Shown here piece after piece: positions 24,119-32,872 of a stretch of 34,559 bases of DNA. The stretch's first letter is position 1; every line of letters starts with the position of its first letter. The stretch spans positions 1 to 34,559 of the forward strand of contig JBEHYO010000032.1 in the NCBI GenBank assembly GCA_048498135.1, given 5' to 3'. Both the position numbers and the translations under genes were made by a program. The notes beneath the pieces are model-generated. The model was not told the DNA's origin. It did not search any database and saw only the letters and a program-made list of their open reading frames with translations. The stretch is from Dokdonella_A sp937902695 (GTDB taxonomy: Bacteria > Pseudomonadota > Gammaproteobacteria > Xanthomonadales > Rhodanobacteraceae).

Positions 24119-25627
24119 TCAGACCTTCGACAGCATCAGGTTCTGGACGATGCCCTGCACGGCGCCGTCCATGAGGTCGACCAGCGGCTTGGGATAGATG
24201 CCGATCGCAAGCACGCCCGCCGCGAACGCGCCGAGCACGATCCATTCGCGGATGTTGAGATCCTGCATCTTGGCGACCTTCTGGCTTTCCACCTTGCCGA
24301 AGATCACGCGCTTGACGAGCCAGAGCGTGTAGCCGGCGCCGATGATCAGCGTGAACGCGGCGAGCAGCGCGATCCAGAAGTTGTCCTGGAAGGCCGCGAG
24401 AATGACCATGAACTCGCCGACGAACCCGCTCGTGCCCGGCAGGCCGCAGTTCGCCATCGCGAACAGCACGAAGAACGCCGCGAACCACGGCATCACGTTC
24501 ACGATGCCGCCGTAGTCGCGGATCATGCGCGTGTGCAGGCGGTCGTACATGACGCCGATGCACGAGAACATCGCACCCGAGACGAAGCCGTGCGAGATCA
24601 TCTGCACCATCGCGCCCTGGATGCCGAGCCGCGCACCCATCGGGTTGTGGAAGTCGCGCACCAGCGCGAGCGCGATGAAGACGCCGAGCGTGACGAAGCC
24701 CATGTGCGCGATCGACGAATAGGCGATCAGCTTCTTCATGTCTTCCTGCACGAGCGCGACGTAGCCGATGTAGATGATCGCGATCAGCGAGAGCGCGATG
24801 ACGACCCATGCGTATTCCTGCGACGCATCCGGCGTGATCGGCAGCGAGAAGCGGATGAAGCCGTAGCCGCCGACCTTCAGCATGATCGCGGCCAGCACCA
24901 CCGAGCCGCCGGTCGGCGCCTCGACGTGCGCGTCCGGCAACCAGGTGTGCACCGGCCACATCGGCACCTTGATCGCGAAGCCGAGCAGGAACGCGAAGAA
25001 GAGCCAGGTCTGCTCGCGCATGTCGAGGCCCGCATGCGCGAACGACGCCAGCGCGAAATCGCCGGTCTTCATGCGCAGGTAAATCAGGCCGACCAGCATG
25101 AAGATGGAGCCCAGGAACGTGTAGATGAAGAACTTCAGCGTCGCGTAGACGCGCCGCGGGCCGCCCCAGATGCCGATGATGATGAACATCGGGATCAGCA
25201 TGCCTTCGAAGAACACGTAGAAAAGGAGCGCATCGGTCGCCGCGAAGACACCGATAAGCAGGCCTTCCAGCGCGAGCATCGCGGCCATGTACTGCGCGAC
25301 GCGCTCCTCGATCGGGCCCCACGAGCCGATCACGACGAGCACGGTCGTGATCGTCGTCAGCACGATCAGCGCGACCGAGATGCCGTCCGCGCCCAGTGCG
25401 TAGCTGGCCTTCAGGACGGCGATCCACGGCACGTTCTCGAGGAACTGCATGCCGCCGCCCTGGATGTTGTAGCCGGTCCAGAGCGGGATCGAGGCCGCGA
25501 ACGCGGCAAGCGCGATCGCGAGCGCGAGACAGCGCGCCGCGTTCGCGTTGCGTCCGCAGAACAGCACGGCGATCGCGCCGAGGAGCGGCAGCCAGATGAG
25601 GAGGCTCAGGAGGTGTGACGAGAGCAT
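24119..25627 (-). CDS. nuoM: NADH-quinone oxidoreductase subunit M
   Basis: The middle antiporter-like subunit of the complex I membrane arm, 502 residues, about 14 spans. Recognisable stretches are FFEGMLIPMFIIIGIWGG with the key glutamate, MWPVHTWLPDAHVEAPTGG, SVVLAAIMLKVGGYGFIRFS with the channel lysine, and MKKLIAYSSIAHMGFVTLG. Length and order of motifs are normal. It lies between nuoL and nuoN. The gap to nuoL is 150 bp, by far the longest within the nuo genes except for the repeat-bearing gap before nuoG, and is filled by a long palindromic repeat. No ribosome site of note precedes the ATG at 25627. Confidence 0.97.
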   Translation of the reverse strand: MLSSHLLSLLIWLPLLGAIAVLFCGRNANAARCLALAIALAAFAASIPLWTGYNIQGGGMQFLENVPWIAVLKASYALGADGISVALIVLTTITTVLVVIGSWGPIEERVAQYMAAMLALEGLLIGVFAATDALLFYVFFEGMLIPMFIIIGIWGGPRRVYATLKFFIYTFLGSIFMLVGLIYLRMKTGDFALASFAHAGLDMREQTWLFFAFLLGFAIKVPMWPVHTWLPDAHVEAPTGGSVVLAAIMLKVGGYGFIRFSLPITPDASQEYAWVVIALSLIAIIYIGYVALVQEDMKKLIAYSSIAHMGFVTLGVFIALALVRDFHNPMGARLGIQGAMVQMISHGFVSGAMFSCIGVMYDRLHTRMIRDYGGIVNVMPWFAAFFVLFAMANCGLPGTSGFVGEFMVILAAFQDNFWIALLAAFTLIIGAGYTLWLVKRVIFGKVESQKVAKMQDLNIREWIVLGAFAAGVLAIGIYPKPLVDLMDGAVQGIVQNLMLSKV

Positions 25628-25672
25628 GTCGTTGGTCTTTTATCCGTTCGTTGCGTGCTTCGTCAGTGCTTG

Positions 25673-25761
25673 TTCGTCGTCCCCGCGAAAGCGGGGACCC
25701 AGTGACTTTCGCTTGCAGCCGAGCAAAGCCACTGGGTTCCCGCTTTCGCGGGAACGACGAA
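25673..25761. repeat. Long REP-type inverted repeat between nuoM and nuoL
   Basis: The left arm starts TTCGTCGTCCCCGCGAAAGC and the right arm is its reverse complement over 32 bases with two differences, both C/T at matching places. The loop is about 25 bases. In the nuo transcript it would form a very stable hairpin, which might protect or end part of the message. Confidence 0.85.
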
Positions 25762-25777
25762 CGTGGTGCGCGTCATC

Positions 25778-27859
25778 TCACGCGCCGGCATGCGTCACCG
25801 CCCACCAGACACCGCCGAGCAGCGCGATCAGGCCGAGGATCATCGCGAACGCGTAGTGATAGAGGTAACCCGATTGCAGCCAGCGCACGGTCGCGGCAAC
25901 GCGCGCAACGAGCGCGGTCGAGCCGTCGATCGCGACGCCGTCGATGATCGCCATGTCGCCGCCCTTCCAGAGGCCGCGGCCGAGCGCGATGCCGCCGCGC
26001 GCGAAGACGGCCTGATAGATCTCGTCGAACCAGTACTTGTGATCCAGCACCTCGAAGACCGGGTGCAGCTTCTGCTTCGCCTTGTCGGCGATGGCGGGAT
26101 TGAGCAGCCAGATGTACGTCGCGACGGCGAAGCCCGCGAACGCGATCCAGAACGGCCACTGCATGAAGCCGTGCAGCACCATCTGGAGCGGACCCTTGAA
26201 CTCGCGGCCGAGCTCGCCGAGCACGTCGTTCGCTTCGTTCACGCGGATCGCGTTGCCGAACCACTTGCCGAACAGCATCGGCCCGACCGTGAACCAGCCG
26301 ATCAGCACCGACGGAATCGCCAGCAGGATCAGCGGCAGCGTGACGACCCACGGCGATTCGTGCGGCGCGTGTTCGAGATGGCCCGGCTTGTGCTCGGCGT
26401 GATCGTGCCCGCTCTTGTCAGGCTCGTCGTGGCGGTGCGCGTGGTGGTGCTGCGCGACGACGAATCGCTCCTTGCCGTGGAACGTCATGTAGAGCAGCCG
26501 GAAGCTGTAGAGCGCCGTCACGAACACGCCGGCCATGACGCAGAAATAGCCATAGCCGGATCCGAACCGGTGCGACTCGCCCACCGCCTCGATGATCGCG
26601 TCCTTCGAGAAGAACCCGGCGAAACCCGGCGCGCCGGCGAGCGCGAGCGAGCCGATCCACATCGTGATCCAGGTGATCGGCATGTATTTCCTGAGGCCAC
26701 CCATGTAGCGCATGTCCTGCTCGTGGTGCATCGCGATGATCACGGAGCCCGCGCCGAGGAACAGCAGCGCCTTGAAAAACGCGTGCGTCATCAGGTGGTA
26801 GACGCCGCCGGCGTAGGCCGATACGCCGAGTGCGACGGTCATGTAGCCGAGCTGCGAGAGCGTCGAATACGCGACGACGCGCTTGATGTCGTTCTGCACC
26901 ACACCGATCAGGCCCGTGAAGAGCGCCGTCGTCGCGCCGATGATCAGCACGAACGAGAGCGCCGTGTCGCTCATCTCGAACAGCGGCGACATGCGCGCGA
27001 CCATGAAGATGCCGGCGGTGACCATCGTCGCGGCGTGGATCAGCGCCGAGATCGGCGTCGGGCCTTCCATCGAATCGGGCAGCCACACGTGCAGCGGCAC
27101 CTGCGCGGATTTGCCCATCGCGCCGATGAAGAGGCAGATGCAGATGATCGTCGCGACGTGCCATGGATGGCCCGCGAAGAGCTCGACCGTCTTCGCGCCG
27201 TAGCCGAGCGGGCTCGCCGTGTTGATGAACACCTGCGAATAGTCGAGCGAATGGAACCAGTACAGCACGCCCGCGATGCCGAGCAGGAAGCCGAAATCGC
27301 CGACGCGGTTGACGATGAACGCCTTGAGGTTGGCGAAGATCGCCGTCGGCCGCGTGTACCAGAAGCCGATCAAGAGGTACGAGACGAGGCCGACCGCTTC
27401 CCAGCCGAAGAAGAGCTGCAGGAAGTTGTTGCTCATGACGAGCATCAGCATCGAAAACGTGAAGAGCGCGATGTAGCTGAAGAAGCGCTGGTAGCCCGGA
27501 TCGTCGGCCATGTAGCCGATCGTGTAGACGTGCACCATCAGCGACACGAACGTGACGACGACCATCATCATCGCCGTCAGCCGGTCGATCAGGAATCCGA
27601 TGTTCGCGCTGATGTCGCCGTGCGGCCCTGCGTTGCCGATATGGAACCACTCGTAGACGTTCTGGTTGAACACCGGCGCGCCGCCGAACACGAGCTGGTA
27701 CAGCACGTAGAACGAGAGCGCGCACGAGAGTCCGACGCCCGCGATCGTGACCGTGTGCGCGCCGACGCGCCCGATCTGCCGCCCGGCAAGGCCGGCGACG
27801 ATCGCGCCGAAGAGCGGCGCGAGCACGATGACGAGCAGGATGGTCTTCGATATCGGCAT
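25778..27859 (-). CDS. nuoL: NADH-quinone oxidoreductase subunit L
   Basis: The distal proton-pumping subunit of complex I, with the long lateral helix at its C-terminus. From the ATG at 27859 it has 693 residues, somewhat longer than the E. coli protein. Motifs seen include LFFGWEAVGLVSYLLIGFWY, GKSAQVPLHVWLPDSMEGPTPISALIHAATMV, and DIKRVVAYSTLSQLGYM. A histidine-rich segment at about residues 470-500 (HHHAHRHDEPDKSGHDH) lies in a loop before LLAIPSVLIGW; such loops occur in other proteobacterial NuoL and may be no more than a variable linker. The frame extends upstream to 28189 but only as the shadow of nuoK. The start is five bases past the nuoK stop. Confidence 0.97.
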   Translation of the reverse strand: MPISKTILLVIVLAPLFGAIVAGLAGRQIGRVGAHTVTIAGVGLSCALSFYVLYQLVFGGAPVFNQNVYEWFHIGNAGPHGDISANIGFLIDRLTAMMMVVVTFVSLMVHVYTIGYMADDPGYQRFFSYIALFTFSMLMLVMSNNFLQLFFGWEAVGLVSYLLIGFWYTRPTAIFANLKAFIVNRVGDFGFLLGIAGVLYWFHSLDYSQVFINTASPLGYGAKTVELFAGHPWHVATIICICLFIGAMGKSAQVPLHVWLPDSMEGPTPISALIHAATMVTAGIFMVARMSPLFEMSDTALSFVLIIGATTALFTGLIGVVQNDIKRVVAYSTLSQLGYMTVALGVSAYAGGVYHLMTHAFFKALLFLGAGSVIIAMHHEQDMRYMGGLRKYMPITWITMWIGSLALAGAPGFAGFFSKDAIIEAVGESHRFGSGYGYFCVMAGVFVTALYSFRLLYMTFHGKERFVVAQHHHAHRHDEPDKSGHDHAEHKPGHLEHAPHESPWVVTLPLILLAIPSVLIGWFTVGPMLFGKWFGNAIRVNEANDVLGELGREFKGPLQMVLHGFMQWPFWIAFAGFAVATYIWLLNPAIADKAKQKLHPVFEVLDHKYWFDEIYQAVFARGGIALGRGLWKGGDMAIIDGVAIDGSTALVARVAATVRWLQSGYLYHYAFAMILGLIALLGGVWWAVTHAGA

Positions 27860-27864
27860 CGTGC

Positions 27865-28170
27865 TCAGCCCTTCAGCGAATCGAGTTCGGCGACGTTGAT
27901 CGTCGCGCGGTTGCGGAACAGCACGACGAGGATCGCAAGTCCGATCGCCGATTCGGCCGCGGCGACCGTGAGGATGAAGAACACGAACACCTGCCCCGCC
28001 GGATCGCCGAGGAAGCGCGAGAACGCGACGAAGTTCGTGTTGACCGCGAGCAGCATCAGCTCGATCGCCATCAGCAGCACGATGACGTTCTTGCGGTTGA
28101 TGAAGATGCCGGCGATCGCGATGCAGAAGAGGATCGTGCCGAGCGTCAGGAAATGCGCGAGCGTGATCAT
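27865..28170 (-). CDS. nuoK: NADH-quinone oxidoreductase subunit K
   Basis: A small 101-residue membrane subunit with three spans that takes part in proton transfer in complex I. The two essential membrane glutamates are present: one in VLLMAIELMLLAVNTNFVAF (helix 2) and one in VAAAESAIGLAILVVLFRN (helix 3). Length is normal. The ATG at 28170 overlaps the nuoJ stop by four bases (ATGA), indicating translational coupling, and the stop is five bases before nuoL. Confidence 0.97.
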   Translation of the reverse strand: MITLAHFLTLGTILFCIAIAGIFINRKNVIVLLMAIELMLLAVNTNFVAFSRFLGDPAGQVFVFFILTVAAAESAIGLAILVVLFRNRATINVAELDSLKG

Positions 28171-28802
28171 GGCGTGGGCGCTCCTGCATCGGGGGATTTG
28201 CCGACTTCGGCCGGCATCTTGACGATGCGCACGCGCTCGCGCGCGGTGACCATGACCTGCCGTGCCGGGTTCTGCGTCTTGACGCCGGCGCGGCGGCGCA
28301 GCGTCAGCGGAATCGCCGCGACGATCGCGACCGTCAGGATCAGCGCGGCGACTTCGAACGGCAGCAGGAACTGGCTGAAGAGCGCGTTGGCGAGCCACGC
28401 CGTGTTCGACATGCCGGCCGCCGCCGCCGGATCGGCGGGCGCCGGGATCTGCATCGAGCGGATGCCGATCAGCGTCAGCATCTCGACCAGCATGACGACC
28501 GCGACGACGAGCCCTACCGGCATCGCGCGCACGAAGCCTTCGCGGAGCGGCACGAGGTCGATGTCCAGCATCATGACGACGAACAGGAACAGCACCATCA
28601 CGGCGCCGACGTAGACGAGGACGAGCGCGATGGCCAGGAACTCGGCGTCGGCGAGGAGCCACGTGCACGCGGTCGAGAAAAACGTCAGCACGAGGCAGAG
28701 CGCCGCGTGCACCGGGTTCTTCGCGGTGACGACCGCGAGCGCGGCGAGCACGGTGATCGCGCCGAAGAAGTAGAACGAGATGAGCGGAAGCGAGTCGGTC
28801 AT
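28167..28802 (-). CDS. nuoJ: NADH-quinone oxidoreductase subunit J
   Basis: A 211-residue membrane subunit with five spans that sits next to NuoK and NuoA in complex I. It shows the conserved helix-3 stretch EFLAIALVLVYVGAVMVLFLFVVMMLD, where the pi-bulge region lies, after KNPVHAALCLVLTFFSTACTWLL. The C-terminal tail after the last helix is basic and variable, as in homologues. Start at the ATG at 28802, ten bases after nuoI. It overlaps nuoK by four bases. Confidence 0.96.
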   Translation of the reverse strand: MTDSLPLISFYFFGAITVLAALAVVTAKNPVHAALCLVLTFFSTACTWLLADAEFLAIALVLVYVGAVMVLFLFVVMMLDIDLVPLREGFVRAMPVGLVVAVVMLVEMLTLIGIRSMQIPAPADPAAAAGMSNTAWLANALFSQFLLPFEVAALILTVAIVAAIPLTLRRRAGVKTQNPARQVMVTARERVRIVKMPAEVGKSPDAGAPTP

Positions 28803-28812
28803 GGTCGTGGGC

Positions 28813-29301
28813 TCACCGGTACGCCGCGTCCTGCGCGCGCGCGGCCGCGATGTCCTTCTCGAAGCGGTCGCCGATCGCGAGCAGCTGCGACTTCGTCACG
28901 ATGTTCTCGCCGCGTTTCTCGAAATGGTATTCGTGGATGCTGGTCTCGACGATCGAATCGACCGGACAGCTCTCCTCGCAGAAGCCGCAGTAGATGCACT
29001 TGAAGAGGTCGATGTCGTAGCGCGTCGTGCGACGCGTGCCGTCCGCGCGCGGCGCCGAATCGATCGTGATCGCGAGCGCGGGACACACCGCCTCGCAGAG
29101 CTTGCACGCGATGCAGCGCTCCTCGCCGTTCGGATAGCGGCGCAGCGCGTGCAGGCCGCGGAAGCGGTTCGACTTCGGGATGTGCTCCTCCGGATAGCGC
29201 ATCGTGTACTTCGGGCGCCACAGGTACTTGAACGTCAGCGTCAGCCCGGCCCAGAGCTCGCCCAGGAAAAGACTCTTGATGTAGTTCGAAATGCGGTTCA
29301 T
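28813..29301 (-). CDS. nuoI: NADH-quinone oxidoreductase subunit I
   Basis: The peripheral-arm subunit of 162 residues that carries clusters N6a and N6b and passes electrons towards N2 and quinone. Two ferredoxin motifs are complete: CIACKLCEAVCP and CIYCGFCEESCP, each CxxCxxCxxxCP. The N-terminal helix LGELWAGLTLTFKYLWRPKYTMRYPEE matches the family's membrane-anchoring start. The ATG at 29301 lies 14 bases after the nuoH stop. Length is normal. Confidence 0.97.
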   Translation of the reverse strand: MNRISNYIKSLFLGELWAGLTLTFKYLWRPKYTMRYPEEHIPKSNRFRGLHALRRYPNGEERCIACKLCEAVCPALAITIDSAPRADGTRRTTRYDIDLFKCIYCGFCEESCPVDSIVETSIHEYHFEKRGENIVTKSQLLAIGDRFEKDIAAARAQDAAYR

Positions 29302-29315
29302 GGGAGTCCGTGGTC

Positions 29316-30386
29316 TCAGCCGAGCGGGAACCAGCCGAGGTACTTGAAGCAACCCGCGACGAACACCCAGACGATCGTGATCGGGATGAACACCTTCCAG
29401 CCGAGCCGCATGATCTGATCGTACCGATAGCGCGGGAAGGTCGCGCGAAACCAGATGTACGCCGTCGCGAAGAAGAACATCTTGGCGAAGAGCCAGATCC
29501 AGCCGCCCTTCCAGATCCAGTCCACCGACCAGTGCACGTCGGCGTTGACCCAGCCCTGGATCGGGCTCGCCCAGCCGCCGAGAAACAGGATCGGCGCGAG
29601 GAACGAGACGAGGATCATGTTCGCGTATTCGGTCAGGAAGAACACCGCGAACGGCGCGCCGGAATATTCGACGTGGAAACCGGCGACGATCTCCGATTCG
29701 CCTTCGGCGACGTCGAACGGCGCGCGGTTCGTCTCGGCGATGCCGGAGACGAAGTAGACGACGAACATCGGCAGCAGCGGCACGGCGAACCAGTCGAGGA
29801 ACCCGTGGCGGCCGACCTGCGCGTTGACGATGTCGGAGAGATTGAGGCTGCCGGCGAGGATCAGCACGCTGATCAGCGAGAAGCCCATCGCGATCTCGTA
29901 GCTGACGACCTGCGCGGCCGAGCGCATCGCGCCGAGCATCGCGTAGCGCGAGTTCGACGACCAGCCGGCGAGGATGATCCCGTAGACGCCCATCGACGTC
30001 ATCGCGAGCAGGAACAGGAGGCCAGCATTGGCGTTCGACCACGCCACGTGGTCGCCGATCGGAATGACCGACCACGCCGCGAACGCCGGCACGAGCGCCA
30101 GCAGCGGCGCGAGCAGGAAGAGCCCGCGATTGGCGTTGGTCGGATAGATGACTTCCTTCAGCAGGAGCTTGAAGACGTCGGCGAACGTCTGCGCGAGCCC
30201 GGCCGGACCGACCTGGTTCGGCCCCATGCGCACGTGCATCCAGCCGATGACCTTGCGCTCCCACCAGACGTACATCGCGACGCCGATGATCACCGGCAGC
30301 AGCGGGAACAGCAGCAACGCGACCGCCATCGTCAGCGTCGGGAAATAGCTCGCGCACCAGTGGTAGGCGTCGATGATCCAGTGCAT
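29316..30386 (-). CDS. nuoH: NADH-quinone oxidoreductase subunit H
   Basis: The membrane subunit that connects the peripheral arm to the membrane arm and forms much of the quinone chamber; 356 residues and about eight spans. Key stretches are ERKVIGWMHVRMGPNQVGPAGLAQTFAD and the quinone-site loop AEGESEIVAGFHVEYSG, with the conserved acidic residues intact. FRATFPRYRYDQIMRLGWK near the end is also typical. The start at 30386 is seven bases after nuoG; a longer open frame reaching 30548 is a shadow of nuoG. Confidence 0.97.
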   Translation of the reverse strand: MHWIIDAYHWCASYFPTLTMAVALLLFPLLPVIIGVAMYVWWERKVIGWMHVRMGPNQVGPAGLAQTFADVFKLLLKEVIYPTNANRGLFLLAPLLALVPAFAAWSVIPIGDHVAWSNANAGLLFLLAMTSMGVYGIILAGWSSNSRYAMLGAMRSAAQVVSYEIAMGFSLISVLILAGSLNLSDIVNAQVGRHGFLDWFAVPLLPMFVVYFVSGIAETNRAPFDVAEGESEIVAGFHVEYSGAPFAVFFLTEYANMILVSFLAPILFLGGWASPIQGWVNADVHWSVDWIWKGGWIWLFAKMFFFATAYIWFRATFPRYRYDQIMRLGWKVFIPITIVWVFVAGCFKYLGWFPLG

Positions 30387-30393
30387 GTCGTCG

Positions 30394-32757
30394 TTACGCC
30401 TTCGTGATGTCGAGGGCCGCGCCGTACGGCGGCAGCGTCGCGGTTTCGGCGTAGCCGGCCTCGATCCACACGGCCCCCTTCGGCACGCGCCGGCTGACGT
30501 CGACGGGAAGCGTCGTGCTGCCGACACGCGCGCTCGCGCCGGAACCAAGGCCGAGCGCGAGCGCGTCCTCGGGATTCAGCGTCGCGCGCGCGCCGCGCGT
30601 CAGCGGGTGCGCCTGCAGCGATGGCGTGCGGCGCAGCACCGCGTCGGCGCGATAGATAGCCGTCGTCGCGATGCGCTCGAACGCGCCGCCGGATGACGCC
30701 TGCGCCTTCGATAGCGCGCCCTTCTGCGCGACTTTCGCGGGGCCGTGGCCCTTGGCGATCTCCGCGCGCACCTCGGCGATCTCGGTGAAGCCGAAGCCGT
30801 CGAGCGCGAGCGCGGCGCCGAGCGCACGCAGCACCTTCCAGCCGGGGCGCGCGTCGCCGGGGAGCTTGGTCGCAGGCTTCGCCTGCTGCACGGCACCGTC
30901 GACGTTGACGAGCGTCGCATCGATCTCGGGCACGAGGCCGATCGGCAAAATCACGCTCGCGACGTGCTTCAGCGGCTCGCTGAGGTAGTGCGCGAACGCG
31001 ACGACGCTGGCCTTCGAGAGCGCATCGAGCGCAAGCGCGCCGTCGCCGAAATCCTCGGGCGGCTCGGCGCCGTAGAGCACATAGGCCTGGCGCGGCTCGC
31101 GCAGCATCGCCTGCGCATCGAGGCCGCCGGCGGTGCCGTGCGACATCACGCCGACCTGCGCGAGGCCGATCGCGTTCGCGCCGGCCGGCATCTCGTCGTA
31201 GGCGCTGTTCGTGACTTTCGCGACGAACTCGGCCGCAGCGCGGATCGCGGACACCTGCGGATGCAGCGTCGCGCCTTCGCCGACGATGATGACCGAAGCC
31301 GGCGCGTCGGCGAGAATCTTCAGGAGGTTCTTCGACGCGTCGTCGGCCGTTCGCCCGGCGATCGCGCCGGCAAGATCATGCGATTCGGGCAAGTGACCTG
31401 CGTCGTTTGCCGCCTTGGCAAGATCGAGCAGAACGTCCGCCAGGGCCGACGGCGTGACGATCCGCTTGCCCGGCAGCGAGACATCGGCTTCGAGCTCGAA
31501 ATCGACCGTGCCGATCGCGAACACCTTCGCGCCGCGCTTCATCGCCTTCCTGATGCGCGCGCCGAGCAGAGGCATTTCGCTGCGCGGATTGCAGCCGACG
31601 AGGACGATCGCGTTCGCCTTCTCGACGTCGGCGACCGGCATCGCGAACGGACGCGCAACGGCGCCATCGGCGACATCGAGCTGGCGCAGGCGATGGTCGA
31701 CGTGCTCGCTCCCGAGCGCGCGCACGAGCTTGGCGACGAGGTGGCCTTCCTCGTTCGACGTCGCCGGGTGCACGAGCGCGCCGATCTCGCCGGCGCGAAC
31801 GCCCTTCAGCGCTTCGCTCGCGGCACGGATCGCGTCGGACCAGTCGGTCTCGACCCAGGCGCCGTTCTTCTTGACCATCGGCTTCGTCGCGCGATCGGGC
31901 GCGCGCAAACCGTCGCAGCTGTAGCGGTCGCGATCCGACAGCCAGCACTCGTTGACGGCTTCGTTGTCGCGCGGCACCGCGCGCAACGCCTCGCCGCGAC
32001 GCGTGTGCAGCCAGAGGTTCGCGCCGAGCGCGTCGTGATAGCCGATCGATTCGCGCGCGATGAGCTCCCACGCGCGTGCGCGGAAACGGAACGGCTTGTT
32101 GGTGAGCGCGCCGACCGGGCAGATGTCGATCACGTTGCCGGAAAGCTCGCTCATCAGCGGCTTGCCGACGTACGTGCCGATCTGGAGGTTCTCGCCGCGC
32201 TCCATGCCGCCGAGCTCGTACGTGCCGGCAACCTCGGCCATGAACCGGACGCAGCGCGTGCACTGGATGCAGCGCGTCATCTCGGTTTCGACGAGCGGGC
32301 CGAGATCCTCGTCCGGAATCACGCGCTTTCGTTCGACGAAGCGCGAGACCGAGCGGCCGTAACCCATCGAAAGATCCTGCAGCTCGCATTCGCCGCCCTG
32401 ATCGCAGATCGGGCAGTCGAGCGGATGGTTGATCAGCAGGAACTCCATGACATTGCGCTGCGCCGACAACGCGCGCTGCGACTGCGTCAGCACCTTCATG
32501 CCGTCGGCGACCGGCGTCGCGCAGGCCGGCTGCGGCTTCGGCATGGGCTTGCCGCCCATCTCGACCTCGACCATGCACATGCGGCAGTTCGCGGCGATCG
32601 CGAGCTTCTCGTGGTAGCAGAAACGCGGGATCGCGATGCCGGCCTTGTCGGCGGCCACAATGATCATCGAGCCCTTCGGCACGACCATCGACTTGCCGTC
32701 GATCTCGATCGTGACGTGATCGGGCGGCACGTTCGGATTCACGGGCTGGGCGCTCAC
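30394..32757 (-). CDS. nuoG: NADH-quinone oxidoreductase subunit G
   Basis: The large iron-sulfur subunit of the NADH dehydrogenase module, 787 residues. Cluster N1b ligands are in RFCYHEKLAIAANCRMCMVE, with a fourth cysteine at PACATP. N5 is the His/Cys set HPLDCPICDQGGEC, and N4 is RCIQCTRCVRF with a later CPVGAL. The cysteines of the extra cluster N7, which E. coli has after this point, are absent (ESIGYHDALGANLWL instead), so this is the N7-less form. The remaining molybdopterin-like domain is degenerate, as usual. The start is GTG at 32757, supported by GGGAG seven bases upstream. The 115-base gap to nuoF holds a repeat. Confidence 0.97.
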   Translation of the reverse strand: MSAQPVNPNVPPDHVTIEIDGKSMVVPKGSMIIVAADKAGIAIPRFCYHEKLAIAANCRMCMVEVEMGGKPMPKPQPACATPVADGMKVLTQSQRALSAQRNVMEFLLINHPLDCPICDQGGECELQDLSMGYGRSVSRFVERKRVIPDEDLGPLVETEMTRCIQCTRCVRFMAEVAGTYELGGMERGENLQIGTYVGKPLMSELSGNVIDICPVGALTNKPFRFRARAWELIARESIGYHDALGANLWLHTRRGEALRAVPRDNEAVNECWLSDRDRYSCDGLRAPDRATKPMVKKNGAWVETDWSDAIRAASEALKGVRAGEIGALVHPATSNEEGHLVAKLVRALGSEHVDHRLRQLDVADGAVARPFAMPVADVEKANAIVLVGCNPRSEMPLLGARIRKAMKRGAKVFAIGTVDFELEADVSLPGKRIVTPSALADVLLDLAKAANDAGHLPESHDLAGAIAGRTADDASKNLLKILADAPASVIIVGEGATLHPQVSAIRAAAEFVAKVTNSAYDEMPAGANAIGLAQVGVMSHGTAGGLDAQAMLREPRQAYVLYGAEPPEDFGDGALALDALSKASVVAFAHYLSEPLKHVASVILPIGLVPEIDATLVNVDGAVQQAKPATKLPGDARPGWKVLRALGAALALDGFGFTEIAEVRAEIAKGHGPAKVAQKGALSKAQASSGGAFERIATTAIYRADAVLRRTPSLQAHPLTRGARATLNPEDALALGLGSGASARVGSTTLPVDVSRRVPKGAVWIEAGYAETATLPPYGAALDITKA

Positions 32758-32776
32758 GCGACGGCTCCCAGGGAGC

Positions 32777-32858
32777 CGTCATTCCCGCGAAAGCGGGAAC
32801 CTGGCGTCTTGCTTCCGGCGCCGAAGGCGCTGGCTCCGCGCTTTCGCGGGGACGACGA
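32777..32858. repeat. Paired REP-like palindromes between nuoF and nuoG
   Basis: GTCATTCCCGCGAAAGCGGG faces GCTTTCGCGGGGACGAC; the middle parts ACCTGGCG and CGCTGGCT can also pair partly. Same composite as at 16838-16922. Confidence 0.8.
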
Positions 32859-32872
32859 GAAATGGTGCGCCA

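Noticed and set aside
25763..28222. Open plus-strand frame of 819 codons opposite nuoL and nuoK
   Set aside because: Antisense shadow; very rich in Arg, Asp, His and Glu and without domains.
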